Assembly: GCA_965198325.1 (NCBI GenBank)
Contig: CBDAPE010000018.1
Location: forward strand, 546,681 to 610,680
DNA from: CBDAPE01 sp965198325
GTDB taxonomy: Bacteria > Pseudomonadota > Alphaproteobacteria > UBA828 > JAPUJA01
Direction of reading: 5' to 3'
Length of the DNA stretch: 64,000 nt
Below the pieces are notes generated by a model. That model saw only the letters and a list, made by a program, of their open reading frames with translations, was not told the origin of the DNA and searched no databases. The translations under genes were made by a program, and so were the position numbers. Shown here piece by piece: positions 53,767-63,469 of this stretch (its first letter is position 1; each line of letters opens with the position of its first letter).

Positions 53767-55017
53767 CTAGAACAACCGCTGAAACCGTAGTTCAACACGC
53801 GAGCGCTGGTAGTCGTACAGTTGCGCGTTGGACATGCGCCGTTCATTCGTCACGACAAATTGTGGACTGAACCCCAGCACCGTTACCTGCCGGTTCAGCA
53901 CCGACGCATGAAGCGTCAGGGTGGTATCCCGGCGTGACGTGCCATCCCGCACGAACGGGAACCACCGCCCCTGGTATCGAGTGAGGCCCATTGTGGCACT
54001 ACCGCCCGCCGTGAAACCCCACGGAAGCGCCACGGTGGTCCGCAAGCTACCCCAGCGCGTGGTATTGCGCCAGGATTCGGATGCCGTGCGCTCCGCACGA
54101 TAGCCAACCCAGCCGTCGAGTCGCACCGTAGGCATCACGACCCATGCTGCGTGCACCGCCAAAGATGTGATCGGCGCGTCGAGATATGACGAATCGACGA
54201 AGTTCCGGCGTTCCCACGTGGCGTTGACGCGCATGGTCAGCCGGTCGGTTAGGCGCCGGTCGACCTCGATGCGCAGACCCGGACTGTCGTACGTGGGCTC
54301 GCCGGCTTGCAAGCGGCGCTGTGCGGTCAGCAACACGCTGGCCTCGGTGTCCTTGTCGATCAGCACGCACGGCCCGGTGTGTGCGGCTAGTAAGCTGCTA
54401 TCGAATAGCCCGCCGGGATAGTCGCGGTGCACAAGGTCGGCGCCGAAGCGCAGGCACAAGCTGTCGTCAAGGGGATACCGATACTCGCCGCCGCCCCACA
54501 ACGCCAGGCCAAAGCCGCTCTCGGCACCCTGGTAGTTGTTCCGACGGAATGGCAGGTCGTAAATGTAGATCACGTCGGCGTCGGACGCGGCGCTCGGGTT
54601 AGTGTCCGGCACCAGGGCCAGGCCGAAGTAGGCGGACCAGCGCCGCCGCTCTCGCATGGCATTCAGGAACCGTTGCACGTTGGCGATGACGGACGCTGGC
54701 AATTCTCCCGCCAGCACCCGCTCGAAATGATCGCGGGCCAGCGTGTCGTCGCCCTTCAGGAAGAAGGCGCGGGCCAGTTCAAGGCGCACCCGATCGGCAC
54801 CGGGCTCGTTTACGAGAATGGCGTGAAAGACGTTTATCGCGCGGTCAAGGGCGGCGTCGCGCAGGTCGTCTGTCTCGGCGGCCTCGGCCTCGGCGACGGC
54901 CGCGATGCCGGCGCCGAACAGCGCGGAGGGGTCGTCGGCGGCGACGGCCGGCGTAGCGAACAGCAACACGAGTGCGAGCAGGCGCGGGAGAGTCCCCGGA
55001 GAGCGTAAAAACGACAT
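53767..55017 (-). CDS. Surface lipoprotein assembly modifier (Slam, DUF560)
   Basis: A 416-residue outer-membrane protein. A signal peptide (MSFLRSPGTLPRLLALVLLF ... AVA) is followed by TPR-like helices (about residues 40-150: VRLELARAFFLKGDDTLARD) and a DUF560 beta-barrel (about 160-416) that ends in Phe (RVELRFQRLF), as expected for BamA recognition. Slams move specific lipoproteins to the cell surface. ATG 55017 was chosen because the signal peptide begins there; a longer frame upstream lacks support. No recognisable substrate lipoprotein sits next to it. Confidence 0.8.
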   Translation of the reverse strand: MSFLRSPGTLPRLLALVLLFATPAVAADDPSALFGAGIAAVAEAEAAETDDLRDAALDRAINVFHAILVNEPGADRVRLELARAFFLKGDDTLARDHFERVLAGELPASVIANVQRFLNAMRERRRWSAYFGLALVPDTNPSAASDADVIYIYDLPFRRNNYQGAESGFGLALWGGGEYRYPLDDSLCLRFGADLVHRDYPGGLFDSSLLAAHTGPCVLIDKDTEASVLLTAQRRLQAGEPTYDSPGLRIEVDRRLTDRLTMRVNATWERRNFVDSSYLDAPITSLAVHAAWVVMPTVRLDGWVGYRAERTASESWRNTTRWGSLRTTVALPWGFTAGGSATMGLTRYQGRWFPFVRDGTSRRDTTLTLHASVLNRQVTVLGFSPQFVVTNERRMSNAQLYDYQRSRVELRFQRLF

Positions 55018-55655
55018 GGGTCGGTCAGTCACAGGGGAGTAGGAAACGGGCGGTAGGCACGGTCGTCCTTTCCGTGCAGGAGATATTTTCCGCCTCTTGT
55101 CGTTCGTCATCTTTGCGCCCGAGGCCCCGATCACGCTATTATTTGGAAAACTCGAAAACTCGGCGGTGAAACCACCCGCGATCGATGCTGACAGAGTGCC
55201 GGTGCCGTCTCCCGTCGTTGCGGGTATAACGGCTGCCGGACCAGTTGTCGGAGGCATTGTCTTGGTCAAGGGGATGGAAGTCAAGCGACTGAGCGGTTCG
55301 GTAGTGGGTTGGACTGAAATTTCTGGCCGCTGAACGGACCTTGGCCCTCCGGGCCCGGGCGTGCCATACTTGAGATATGGCCAGACCCTAGAGACCTCGG
55401 GACACCCACCAGCCCGCAAAACTCATCCTGGATGTGGGGACGGGCGAGCGCGAGGAAAGTCTGGCCACCGTGCCGGTCGACGAGTTCGCCCGCGCAGGGG
55501 GCCTGAGGGACGGTAAGGCTCAAGCTGCAAGCCTGTAGCCGGAAAGGCGGCGCGAGATGGCATGTAAGCAACGGCCAAGGCCCGGTGTACGGCTCAAAGG
55601 CTAACGACGGCTTGTTCGGATATGGTCGATCGAGAACTTTCAAAGAATGCCATTA
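55018..55655. other. No confident gene upstream of Slam
   Basis: An open minus frame in 55090-55330 (GTLSASIAGGFTAEFSSFPN) could be the end of a lost protein. A plus frame near 55430-55540 (LILDVGTGEREESLATVPVD) also looks coding-like. Neither is recognised. Confidence 0.35.
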
Positions 55656-56943
55656 GGGCACCTCTAAGAATTGGCGATTTGCCGGAGGATGATGGGTTAA
55701 ACGGGCCGTCATCGGTCCGAGCCATGCCGGGGCCGGGATTTTCGGGGGTTAGCCACGCTCCGATTGAGCCATGTCCGCTTCAAGGCCGTCCCCGGCCGGT
55801 GTCCTCCTCCGAGTATCGTCACGCCGCCGCCGCGAGGCGCTCCAGTTGGACCAGGCGGCGCATGTTGCAGGCGAGGTTCTTCAGCCCGACCCGCGCCTTC
55901 TCCCGCACCAGCCCGACACTCCGCACCGGCGTCCCGCCCATGTCGTTGCTCTGGGCCCCAAAGACATGCTCGACGCGGACCCGAACGGACGAACGGGTCT
56001 TGTTGCCTTGCTTCTCGCGCTCGCTCAGCGGCTTGTTGCGGCGGCCCTTGCGATGGATCCGGCTCCTCAACCCCTTCTCCTTCAGCGCCGTCTCGATCTC
56101 CGCCGAGCGATAAGCGCTGTCCGCCCACACGCCCAAGGCCGTGTTGTCCCCGTCCAGGATATCGTCGAGAACCTTACTGTCGTGCGTCGCCGCGTCGCTC
56201 ACCTGATAGCGCCGCACCAGCTTGTGCCGACGGTCCACGTTGACATGGTTTTTGTAGCCGTAATGGCTCCCGCCGTGCTTCTTGGTCCACCGCGCCTCGA
56301 CATCCTTTTGGCGCCGCTTTGCCGGCTTGTCCTACCAGCTTTCCGGCGTCTCGCCCGCCTTTATCCCCGCGCTTTCCTCGCGGCTGTTGCGCTGTTTGGG
56401 CACCGCCACGATCGAGGCGTCGATGATCTGGCCGCCCATCGCCAGATAGCCCCGATCCTTCGGGTGGCCGTCGAACGTCTCGAATAAGGCCTCGATCACG
56501 CCAGCTTGCGTCAACTGTTCGCGCTACAGCCACACTGTCTTGGCATCGGGAACACGGTCCTCCAGACCCAACCCCAAAACCGCATGAACGACAGGCGATC
56601 CCGGATCTGATGCTCGACCTGATCGTCCGACAGATTGTAGAGCGCGCTCAGAATGATCGTCTTGAACATCACCACCGCGTCCCACGGCTTGCGCCCCACC
56701 CGCGGACTTGCGCGCCTTGTCCGAACGCCGCCACACTGCATCCAAACACCCACGGAAGTCTTCCCACGGAACCACCTCGTCGATCTTAGCCAGTGGCTCG
56801 GTCTTGGCGTCAAGCCCGGCATACCGGCTCGCAAGGTCGAAAAATACCATTTGCCCCATGAACACCGCCTCCTGATGTCAACAAATCGTTACCCGATTCT
56901 AAATCAGCGGCGAACCGCGGAACCAGATTCTTACGAGGTGCCC
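55656..56943 (-). mobile_element. IS5-family element, decayed
   Basis: 1,288 bp with ends GGGCACCTCTAAGAATTGG and, inverted, GGGCACCTCGTAAGAATCT. The transposase inside is broken. Confidence 0.8.
55819..56860 (-). pseudogene. IS5-family transposase, frameshifted with stops
   Basis: Starts MGQMVFFDLASRYAGLDAKT, LAKIDEVVPWEDFR and, after frame changes and stops (near 56524 and TAG 56335), ends VWADSAYRSAEIETALKEKG, RSSVRVRVEHVFGAQ and NLACNMRRLVQLERL. The order of parts is that of IS5-type DDE transposases. Confidence 0.8.
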
Positions 56944-56987
56944 GTAAATTAGGGGAATATGTACGATGTTACACAAAGGCCACCCGA

Positions 56988-57167
56988 CTAGCGCGCCTTC
57001 GACCCACTGTTTCGCGCGGTGGCTAGGTATTTCCAACCGCCCGGCGGGGTTCTAGGGCTTCTTAGAACCGCCAGCACAATGTTCTCCGGCGTGTCCGGAA
57101 TCGGCTCCGGCATCGTGTTCTTGACCGGGCGGCCGCGTGGTGCGGGCTTGAGCTTGGCACCTGGCAT
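56988..57167 (-). CDS. Small conserved hypothetical protein
   Basis: A 59-residue basic protein (MPGAKLKPAPRGRPVKNTMP, EPIPDTPENIVLAVLRSP, GWKYLATARNS). The PIPDTPENI...W(K/R)YL pattern recurs in small alphaproteobacterial hypothetical proteins. AGGAG lies 9 nt upstream of the ATG. The C-terminal residues may be altered by the nearby IS5. Function unknown. Confidence 0.5.
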   Translation of the reverse strand: MPGAKLKPAPRGRPVKNTMPEPIPDTPENIVLAVLRSPRTPPGGWKYLATARNSGSKAR

Positions 57168-57440
57168 GGTCTGGCTCTCCTGTTTGTCGCCGGGTCACCG
57201 TATCGCCGTTTGATTCGGCCGGTCAAGGCCGCTTGACTCCCGCCTTTAATCGAGTCACGAACCCAGGCAGTGGCCGCGTTATGGTGGGGTTGAGGCTGCC
57301 CCCTCAGAGCTTCCGGCCACAGCCGGAGATCCACCGCCCGAGGCTCCCCTGCTAGGTGTTCGCAACACAGCATCCATGGCGCGGTCGCTTCCAACTTGAC
57401 ATGATCCGCAGTCCGTGATTCTTGGCGCCCGTGTAGCGGT
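57168..57440. other. No gene recognised
   Basis: About 270 bp between the small gene and the tRNA-like sequence, with short palindromic GC stretches (cggccggtcaaggccg at 57214). Confidence 0.4.
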
Positions 57441-57535
57441 GGTCTCTCGGCGGGATTCGAATCCGTATCTCCCCGGTGGCGACTTACAGCCAGCTCAGAT
57501 ACCGGGTGCTCTGCCCTATTGAGCTACAAGAGGGC
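57441..57535 (-). tRNA. Degenerate or interrupted tRNA-like sequence
   Basis: On the minus strand a standard D-arm (TAGCTCAATAGGGCAGAGCA) and a T-loop (ATTCGAATCCCG) are present, and CTCTTG/CGAGAG can form six acceptor pairs. CCCGG...CCGGG could be an anticodon stem but encloses 25 nt rather than 7, and T-stem pairs at both edges are lost. No identity can be assigned. It lies 4 bp from IS21-A copy D. Confidence 0.3.
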
Positions 57536-57729
57536 GCCTGTCAATGGCGGAGCAAAAAGGGACGACCGTGGCGGTGTAAGAAGGGACCGCTTGGCGGCTG
57601 CGGGCTTGTCCCCGTAGTCCATGGGCGGGCCCCGCGCGCAACGCGACGTGCCCTCAACAGGCCGACGCGGCGGCGCGCGCGGGAGGGACCTGTGGGCCCA
57701 TGGGGTCAAGCGTGGGTTGGGTGGTCGGT

Positions 57730-58494
57730 TCAGTTCGCCGTCGGGGTTTGACGCCTGCGGCTCTGGTTGAGCCTGTAGCTCTCGCCATTCATCTCGAGGA
57801 TGTTGACGTGGTGGGTGCGGCGGTCGAGGAGAGCGCCGGTAAGCCGCTCGGAGCCGAACACCTCGGTCCATTCGTCGAACGGCAGATTGGTGGTGACCAG
57901 GGTCGCGCCGCGCTCGTAGCGCTGGCTGAACACCTCGAACAGGAGCTCGGCTCCGGTCTTGGACAGCGGCACGAAGCCGAGTTCGTCGACGATCAGAAGC
58001 TTGTAGGTGGCGAGCTTCTTCTGGAACCTCAGCAGCTGCTTGTCATCGCGGGCCTCGATGAGCTCGTGGACCAGGGCAGCGGCGGTGATGAAGCCGACCG
58101 AGAGGCCCTTCTGGCAGGCCGCCAAGCCGAGACCGAGGGCGATGTGGGTCTTGCCGGTGCCGCTGTTGCCGAGCGCGATGAGGTTCTCGCGGCGCTCGAT
58201 GTACGCGCAGCGGGCGAGCTCCAGGACCAACGTCTTGTTGAGCGAGGGGATGACCTTGAAATCGAAGCTATCGAGGCTCTTGATCACGGGGAAGCGCGCC
58301 GCCTTGATCCGCCGCTCGACCATGCGGCGCTCGCGGTCGATCAGCTCGAGCTCGGCCAGACGCAAGAGATAGCGAACGTGGTCGACGCCTTCAGAGGCGC
58401 ACTGCCGGGCGATCTTGTCGTACTCCCTCAGGACCGTCGGCAGCTTCAGCCTCTTGAGGTGGTGGACGAGCAGCAGCCGTGGTGTGTCGGTCAT
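57730..58494 (-). CDS. istB: IS21 helper ATPase IstB (copy D)
   Basis: A 254-residue AAA+ ATPase with GNSGTGKTH and LLIVDELGF; shares the LDRRTHHVN variant with copy A. Starts on the ATGA overlap with istA. Confidence 0.92.
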   Translation of the reverse strand: MTDTPRLLLVHHLKRLKLPTVLREYDKIARQCASEGVDHVRYLLRLAELELIDRERRMVERRIKAARFPVIKSLDSFDFKVIPSLNKTLVLELARCAYIERRENLIALGNSGTGKTHIALGLGLAACQKGLSVGFITAAALVHELIEARDDKQLLRFQKKLATYKLLIVDELGFVPLSKTGAELLFEVFSQRYERGATLVTTNLPFDEWTEVFGSERLTGALLDRRTHHVNILEMNGESYRLNQSRRRQTPTAN

Positions 58495-59990
58495 GCGCCG
58501 AGCCCCGACAGCAGGCTCATGTACGACTTGGCAGACGTCGTCGCGACCCGGGCGCGCGGCAGGTACGGATAGACCTCGAGGTTGAGCCGGGGCGGCCGCC
58601 GCTCGATGCGGCACAGTACCAGGTGCTTCACCGCATCGAAGCCGATGGCGCCGAGCCTGAGCGCGTCGCCGACCGCACCCTCGACCTCCTCGAGCCGGAA
58701 GCTCTCCAGCAGACGGCGCACCTGGACGGACTCGCGCTTGCCCGCCTTGCCCATGCGGGCTTCGAGCAGGCGTCGCAGAGTGATGAAGGCCTCGGGCAGG
58801 TCCCAGCCCGCCAACGGCGCGGCCTGGTCGAGGGCGCCGATCTTCTGCTCGATCAAGGGTAGGTAATGCAGCGGGTCGAAGATCAGGTCCTCGCTGTCGT
58901 AGGACCGGCGGTGCCGGGCAATCACCTCCGCGCCGCAAGAGATAACGACCTCGTCGACGGAGCACCGGATCAGCACCTCGCGGTGGCCATAGGCCACGGG
59001 CACCGAGTAGTCGTTGCCCCGGCAGCGCACCAGCGACAGCGAGCTCACCCGTCCAGTGCGCTTGTCGCAGGCATCGTATGGTGCCGGGGGGAGAGGCAAG
59101 AAGGCTTCCCGGTCCCGTGCGAGGCGCTCGCCGATGGTCTCCTTGTGACCCCGCAGCCGCGCCGCCTGGCGCCGGCGGCACTGTCCCGCGAGAGCATCGT
59201 TCAGCGCCTCGAAGCTCTCGGCCCGCGGGACGGGGACCCGGAAGGTCCGCCGGATGAAGCCGACCAGTCCCTCGACCTTGCCTTTGTCGTTGCCCTTGCC
59301 CGGCCGGCCGAACCTGTCCTCGAACAGATAGGGGGATTGAAGGTCCGTGAAGACGCGCGTTCGCTGCCGCTTGCCATCGCCCAGTATCCGGGCGACTGCC
59401 AGCTTGGTGTTGTCGTACAGGATGGATCGGGGGACGCCGCCGAAGAACGCAACCGCCGCGTTGTGGCCAGCGCAGAACGCCTCGGTCGTCTCCGCCGGGT
59501 AGGCCTTCACGAAGCAGGCATCACTGTGGGGAAGATCGAAGGCAAGGAAGTGGACCTTGCACGCCACGCCGCCGATCACCGCCATCGCCTCGCCGAAGTC
59601 CGCCTGGGCGGGGCCGGGGGAATGGACGAGCGGCACGAACATCTCGCGCGACCGAAGCCGCCGCTCACGGACATAGTCCTTCACGATGGTGTAGCCGCCC
59701 GTAAAGCCGTACTCGTCCCGGAGACGGTCGAAGATCCGCTTCGCCGTGGGCCGTTGCTTGTGGTGGCTGGTCCGATCGTCTTCCAGAATCCGATCGATGA
59801 TCCCCGTGAACGGACCCCGCTTCGGCCGCCGTGGCGGCTTGCCGCGGCGAGACCCCGGCGGCACCGAGAACGACAGCATCTTGCGGACCGTCTTGCGGTC
59901 CAGCCCGAACACCCGCGAGGCCTCGCGGGTGCTCATTCCCTCGACACGACACGCCCGCCGAACCCGCGCGTACAAATCCACCCGATACAT
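58491..59990 (-). CDS. istA: IS21 transposase IstA (copy D)
   Basis: A 499-residue IstA identical in sequence to copies A and C, with HTH and DDE residues as described for copy A. Likely functional. Confidence 0.92.
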   Translation of the reverse strand: MYRVDLYARVRRACRVEGMSTREASRVFGLDRKTVRKMLSFSVPPGSRRGKPPRRPKRGPFTGIIDRILEDDRTSHHKQRPTAKRIFDRLRDEYGFTGGYTIVKDYVRERRLRSREMFVPLVHSPGPAQADFGEAMAVIGGVACKVHFLAFDLPHSDACFVKAYPAETTEAFCAGHNAAVAFFGGVPRSILYDNTKLAVARILGDGKRQRTRVFTDLQSPYLFEDRFGRPGKGNDKGKVEGLVGFIRRTFRVPVPRAESFEALNDALAGQCRRRQAARLRGHKETIGERLARDREAFLPLPPAPYDACDKRTGRVSSLSLVRCRGNDYSVPVAYGHREVLIRCSVDEVVISCGAEVIARHRRSYDSEDLIFDPLHYLPLIEQKIGALDQAAPLAGWDLPEAFITLRRLLEARMGKAGKRESVQVRRLLESFRLEEVEGAVGDALRLGAIGFDAVKHLVLCRIERRPPRLNLEVYPYLPRARVATTSAKSYMSLLSGLGA

Positions 59991-60107
59991 CCCCCCGCCT
60001 TCCAGTCAGAGCAGCCCTGACAGAAGGCTATAGACGGTCCCATTTTGGTCCGCCACAGCCGGATCAACCGGTCGCTTCAGTGGGGGATTATTGCGCCGCC
60101 GTTCTCA

Positions 60108-60673
60108 CGTCGAGCCGGGCCACGCGCGCCCACTGCTCGTGCAAGGTCTCAACGACCATCGCCGGCAGCCGCTCCGAGACCCGCTCGAGGGCGCAGGCCA
60201 TACCCCTTCGCATACCGGCTCGGCCTTGCGGCATGACTTCGCCGTATTCGGCCAACAGGCCGCACAGGCCGTTGATCTGGGCGGTGCGGAACTTCACCGG
60301 GGTGCAGCGCCAGTACCGCCTGTTGCTCCTCGCTCTTGATCGCGACCGTCTTGATGCCCGGCTGCTGAACCGCGGTCCAGATCGCCCGCGCATCGTGTGC
60401 ATCGCTCTTGTTGCCGCCCACAAACGGCCGGACCATTTTCGCCGGCAGCAGCCTGACCTCGTGGCCCAGCTCTCGCAGCCGACGCGCCCAATGCTGCGAG
60501 CCGCCGCACGCCTCCATGCCGATCAAGCACGACACGCGATTGGCAAAGTGCTCCAGGAACTTCGCCCGTGTCAGCTTCAAACCCATGATCTCGCCCGTCT
60601 TCATATCGACCCAGTACAGTTGAAACACCCGTTTCGCCGTATCCACGCCGACGACCGTTCGGCTAGTCTTCAT
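60108..60673 (-). pseudogene. IS110-family transposase, N-terminal part, frameshifted
   Basis: ATG 60673 opens MKTSRTVVGVDTAKRVFQLY; MEACGGSQHWARRLRELGHE and NKSDAHDARAIWTA provide the DEDD residues. Near 60300 a small deletion shifts the frame; it continues as FRTAQINGLCGLLAEYGEVM. The C-terminal half is removed by IS21-A copy D. The same kind of element starts at position 49. Confidence 0.8.
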
Positions 60674-60800
60674 CTCGGACCCGCCGGTTTGCCTGTGAAG
60701 AGTTCACTCTTCCAACTTGGCACTTCGATGCCGTCGGCCCGTGAGGGTCCACCTCCACCCTCCGCCGTCCGACCGCAAAAGGAGGGAGGCGTCCATTCCA

Positions 60801-60938
60801 TTCTTCTTTGGGTCTCTCAAGACCGAACTCGTGCACCGTATCCGGTTTTCTACCCGGCGCGAGGCCAGGGCTGCGCTATTCGAGTACATCGAGATCTTCT
60901 ATAACCAACGATGGCGCCACTCGAGCATCGGGCTTTGA
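60801..60938 (+). pseudogene. IS3 OrfB C-terminal fragment
   Basis: The frame FFGSLKTELVHRIRFSTRRE, FEYIEIFYNQRWRHSSIG is the C-terminal end of an IS3-type OrfB, interrupted by the IS110 leader on the left. Confidence 0.7.
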
Positions 60939-61124
60939 AGTTTGACCCCCTATCGGCGTGCAATATTGACCCCCCTGAGTGGCACGGCGGAGGTTGTCCC
61001 GGTAGTCAACAGGGGGGACCCGCGCGGCTTCGTGTAGCGCTCTGCGCTACGCGGAGCGAAGCCGCGTGGGGGGTGCCTGTTGGCCCACCGGGGCAACCGG
61101 GCCGCGTGGACGGCCGGCGCCGGA

Positions 61125-61853
61125 TCAGGATCGGTTCTTGAAGCGCCAGCTCTCGTTGCCGGTCTCGACGATCTCGCAATGGTGGGTCAGACGGTCGAGC
61201 AGGGCCGTGGTCATCTTGGGGTCGCCGAAGACGGACGGCCATTCGCCGAAGGCGAGGTTGGTGGTGATGACGATCGAGGTGCGCTCGTAGAGCCGGCTCA
61301 TGAGGTGGAAGAGCAGCTGCCCGCCGGCCTGGGCGAAGGGCAGGTAGCCGAGCTCGTCGAGGATGACGAAGTCGCGCCGGGTGAGCTGGTCGGCGGTGCG
61401 GCCCTGGCGTCCGGAGCGGAGTTCGGCCTCGAGGAGATTGACCAGGTCGACGACGTTGTAGAAGCGGCCGCGCGCGCCCTTGCGGATGCAGGACCGCGCG
61501 ATGGCGACGGCGAGATGGGTCTTGCCGGTGCCGGTGCCGCCGACCAGCACGATGTTGCGCTTGCCCTCCAGGAAGCCGCCCATGGCGAGGTCGCGGATCA
61601 GGGGCTCGTTGACCGGCGAGGCGGCGAAGTCGAACTCGGCCAGCTCCCTGGCCGCCGGCAGCTTCGCGGAGGCCATCTGGTATTTGATGGAGCGCGCCGT
61701 CTTGTCGGCGATCTCGGCCTTCAGCAGCGCGCCGATGATCTGTTGCACCGGATGGCGGCGCTTGAGCCCGTCGGCGAGGATGTCGTCGTAGGCGGTGCGC
61801 ATGCCCGCGAGCTTCAGCTTCGTCATCATCGCCAGCACCTCATGACGCTCCAT
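61125..61853 (-). CDS. istB: IS21 helper ATPase IstB (IS21-D)
   Basis: A 242-residue AAA+ ATPase: GGTGTGKTHLAVAI (Walker A), FVILDELGYLPF (Walker B), TSIVITTNLAFGEWPSVFGD. It starts at ATG 61853, overlapping the end of istA by 14 bp. Confidence 0.92.
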   Translation of the reverse strand: MERHEVLAMMTKLKLAGMRTAYDDILADGLKRRHPVQQIIGALLKAEIADKTARSIKYQMASAKLPAARELAEFDFAASPVNEPLIRDLAMGGFLEGKRNIVLVGGTGTGKTHLAVAIARSCIRKGARGRFYNVVDLVNLLEAELRSGRQGRTADQLTRRDFVILDELGYLPFAQAGGQLLFHLMSRLYERTSIVITTNLAFGEWPSVFGDPKMTTALLDRLTHHCEIVETGNESWRFKNRS

Positions 61854-63354
61854 GGCCGGCCCCCCTCAGGCGGTCGTAGCGCCGACAATCGGCCACCGGC
61901 TGGTGGCGAAGCCGCAGGCCTTCGGGCGTCGGGATGCTCGCCGGCGGCGCCGGCTGGCGCTGCCGGGCCAGGATGTTGAGCACGACGTCGGCGCTGCAGG
62001 CGCCGCTGTCGAGCGCCTCGGCGCAGGCCGCCTCGACCGCCTCCAGCCCGTCCTCCAGCACCGCCGCGAGAACCTTGACGAACTGCCGGTCGCCGTCGTC
62101 GTGGGCAGACAGCCGGGTCCGCAGGCGACCGAGCGCGTTGGGCAACTGCCAGCCCTTGAAGGGCGCGCCGTTGCGCAGCGCGCCGGGCTTCTTCGTCAGA
62201 ACCGGCACGTAATGCCACGGATCGTAGACGAACCGGCCGCGCCCGAAGCTGCGGGGATGCTCGGCGACGATCTCGCCGTCCTGGCGGATGACGATCCGAT
62301 CGGCATAGGCTCGCACGTCCACCGGTCGCCCGACCGCGCGGGCCGCCACGCTGTACTGGTTGTTGTCGAAGCGCACCAGGCAGGTCTTCGACACCGACGC
62401 CTCGCTGGCGTGGAAGCCGTCGAACGGGCCGCGATACGCCATCAGGAACGGTTGCTCCTCCTCGAACACCTGCCACACCGTCTTGCCCGGGATCGTCGGA
62501 TGCGGATGCGTCCTGGCGTCCTCGATGCACCGATCCATGAGCCACTCGTTGATCTCGGCGTAGGAGCAGCCCCGCGGGCTGGGCACGAACAGGCGGCCGC
62601 GAACGTCACCCACCTGCCTCTCGACCTGCCCCTTCTCCCAGCCGGCCCCGGGCGTGCACGCCACGGGCTCCACCAGATGGTGCGAACACATCTCCTGGAA
62701 GCGCCGGTTGTAGTCCCGCTTCTTGCCCACGAACACCGTGCTCACCGCCGTCTTCATGTTGTCGTAGATGCCCCGCCGGCAGACCCCGCCGAAGAAGCGG
62801 AAGGCGCGCTCGTGCGCCTCGAACACCATCTCCTGGCTCTCGCGCGGGAAGATCTGGACCAGCTGCATCCGGCTGTGGCACAGCCGCATGTGCGCCGCCT
62901 TCACCCTGGTCGTGGTGCCCGACAGAACCGCGTATTCGTGGCTCCAGTCGAACTGGTAGGCCTCGCCCGGATCGAAGATCAGCGGCACAAAGGCCTGCGA
63001 CGGCGACAACAGCCGGCGCCGGCGACGCCAGGCCCTGGCATAGCGCCGAACCGCGTCATAGCCGCCCTCATAGCCCTGAGACGCAAGGTCTTCATGAATC
63101 TGCAGAAGAGACAGCCGATCCCGGCGCTCCTTCTTCGCGTTGGCCTCCAGCTGGCGCTCGAGCTCCTCCACCCACGGCCCAAGCTTCGGCATCGGCTGGA
63201 TCTTGCGCGCATAGCTGAACGAGGTCTCGTCGCCCCGAACAACCTTGCGCACCGTGTTCTTCGAAACCCTCAAATCCCGGGCGATCTTCTTGATCGGAAC
63301 GCCCTTAACCAGATGATCCCTGCGGATCCGCGCGATCGTCTCCACTACCAGCAT
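61840..63354 (-). CDS. istA: IS21 transposase IstA (IS21-D)
   Basis: A 504-residue DDE transposase. HTH near residues 18-40 (VPIKKIARDLRVSKNTVRKV), catalytic residues in YQFDWSHEYA, IYDNMKTAV and WEKGQVERQVGD, and a C-terminal Mu-like barrel region (FDNNQYSVAARAVGRPVDV). I chose ATG 63354 with GAGGGGGAG just upstream; the longer frame to 63408 runs into the element's terminal repeats. Confidence 0.9.
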   Translation of the reverse strand: MLVVETIARIRRDHLVKGVPIKKIARDLRVSKNTVRKVVRGDETSFSYARKIQPMPKLGPWVEELERQLEANAKKERRDRLSLLQIHEDLASQGYEGGYDAVRRYARAWRRRRRLLSPSQAFVPLIFDPGEAYQFDWSHEYAVLSGTTTRVKAAHMRLCHSRMQLVQIFPRESQEMVFEAHERAFRFFGGVCRRGIYDNMKTAVSTVFVGKKRDYNRRFQEMCSHHLVEPVACTPGAGWEKGQVERQVGDVRGRLFVPSPRGCSYAEINEWLMDRCIEDARTHPHPTIPGKTVWQVFEEEQPFLMAYRGPFDGFHASEASVSKTCLVRFDNNQYSVAARAVGRPVDVRAYADRIVIRQDGEIVAEHPRSFGRGRFVYDPWHYVPVLTKKPGALRNGAPFKGWQLPNALGRLRTRLSAHDDGDRQFVKVLAAVLEDGLEAVEAACAEALDSGACSADVVLNILARQRQPAPPASIPTPEGLRLRHQPVADCRRYDRLRGAGHGAS

Positions 63355-63469
63355 CTCCCCCTCACCTCGTCCGTCCAATGACAAGGCGCGTGCATGGGAA
63401 CAAACCATGGGGGGGTCAATTTTGGACGCCGATTACCCCCGATAGGGGGTCAATATTCCACGCCGATCA

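Larger units (their letters stand above)
57539..60107 (-). mobile_element. IS21-A copy D, complete
   Basis: 2,569 bp from TGTCAATGGCGGAG to the inverted TGAGAACGGCGG end. The left flank is the tRNA-like sequence, the right flank an IS110 fragment; no target duplication. Confidence 0.92.
60951..63469 (-). mobile_element. IS21-family element, second complete type (IS21-D)
   Basis: About 2.5 kb. Ends atcggcgtgcaatattgacc (left, 60953) and, inverted, atcggcgtggaatattgacc (right, to 63469), each followed by further gaccccc repeats typical of IS21 termini. Carries intact istA and istB distinct from IS21-A. Confidence 0.85.

Noticed and set aside
55440..55470. gcgaggaaagtctggccacc resembles the conserved gaggaaagtccgg of RNase P RNA
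   Set aside because: No other RNase P signature is nearby (no matching ccatagggc-type or 3' P4 strand), and the stretch reads as an open frame. Treated as coincidence.
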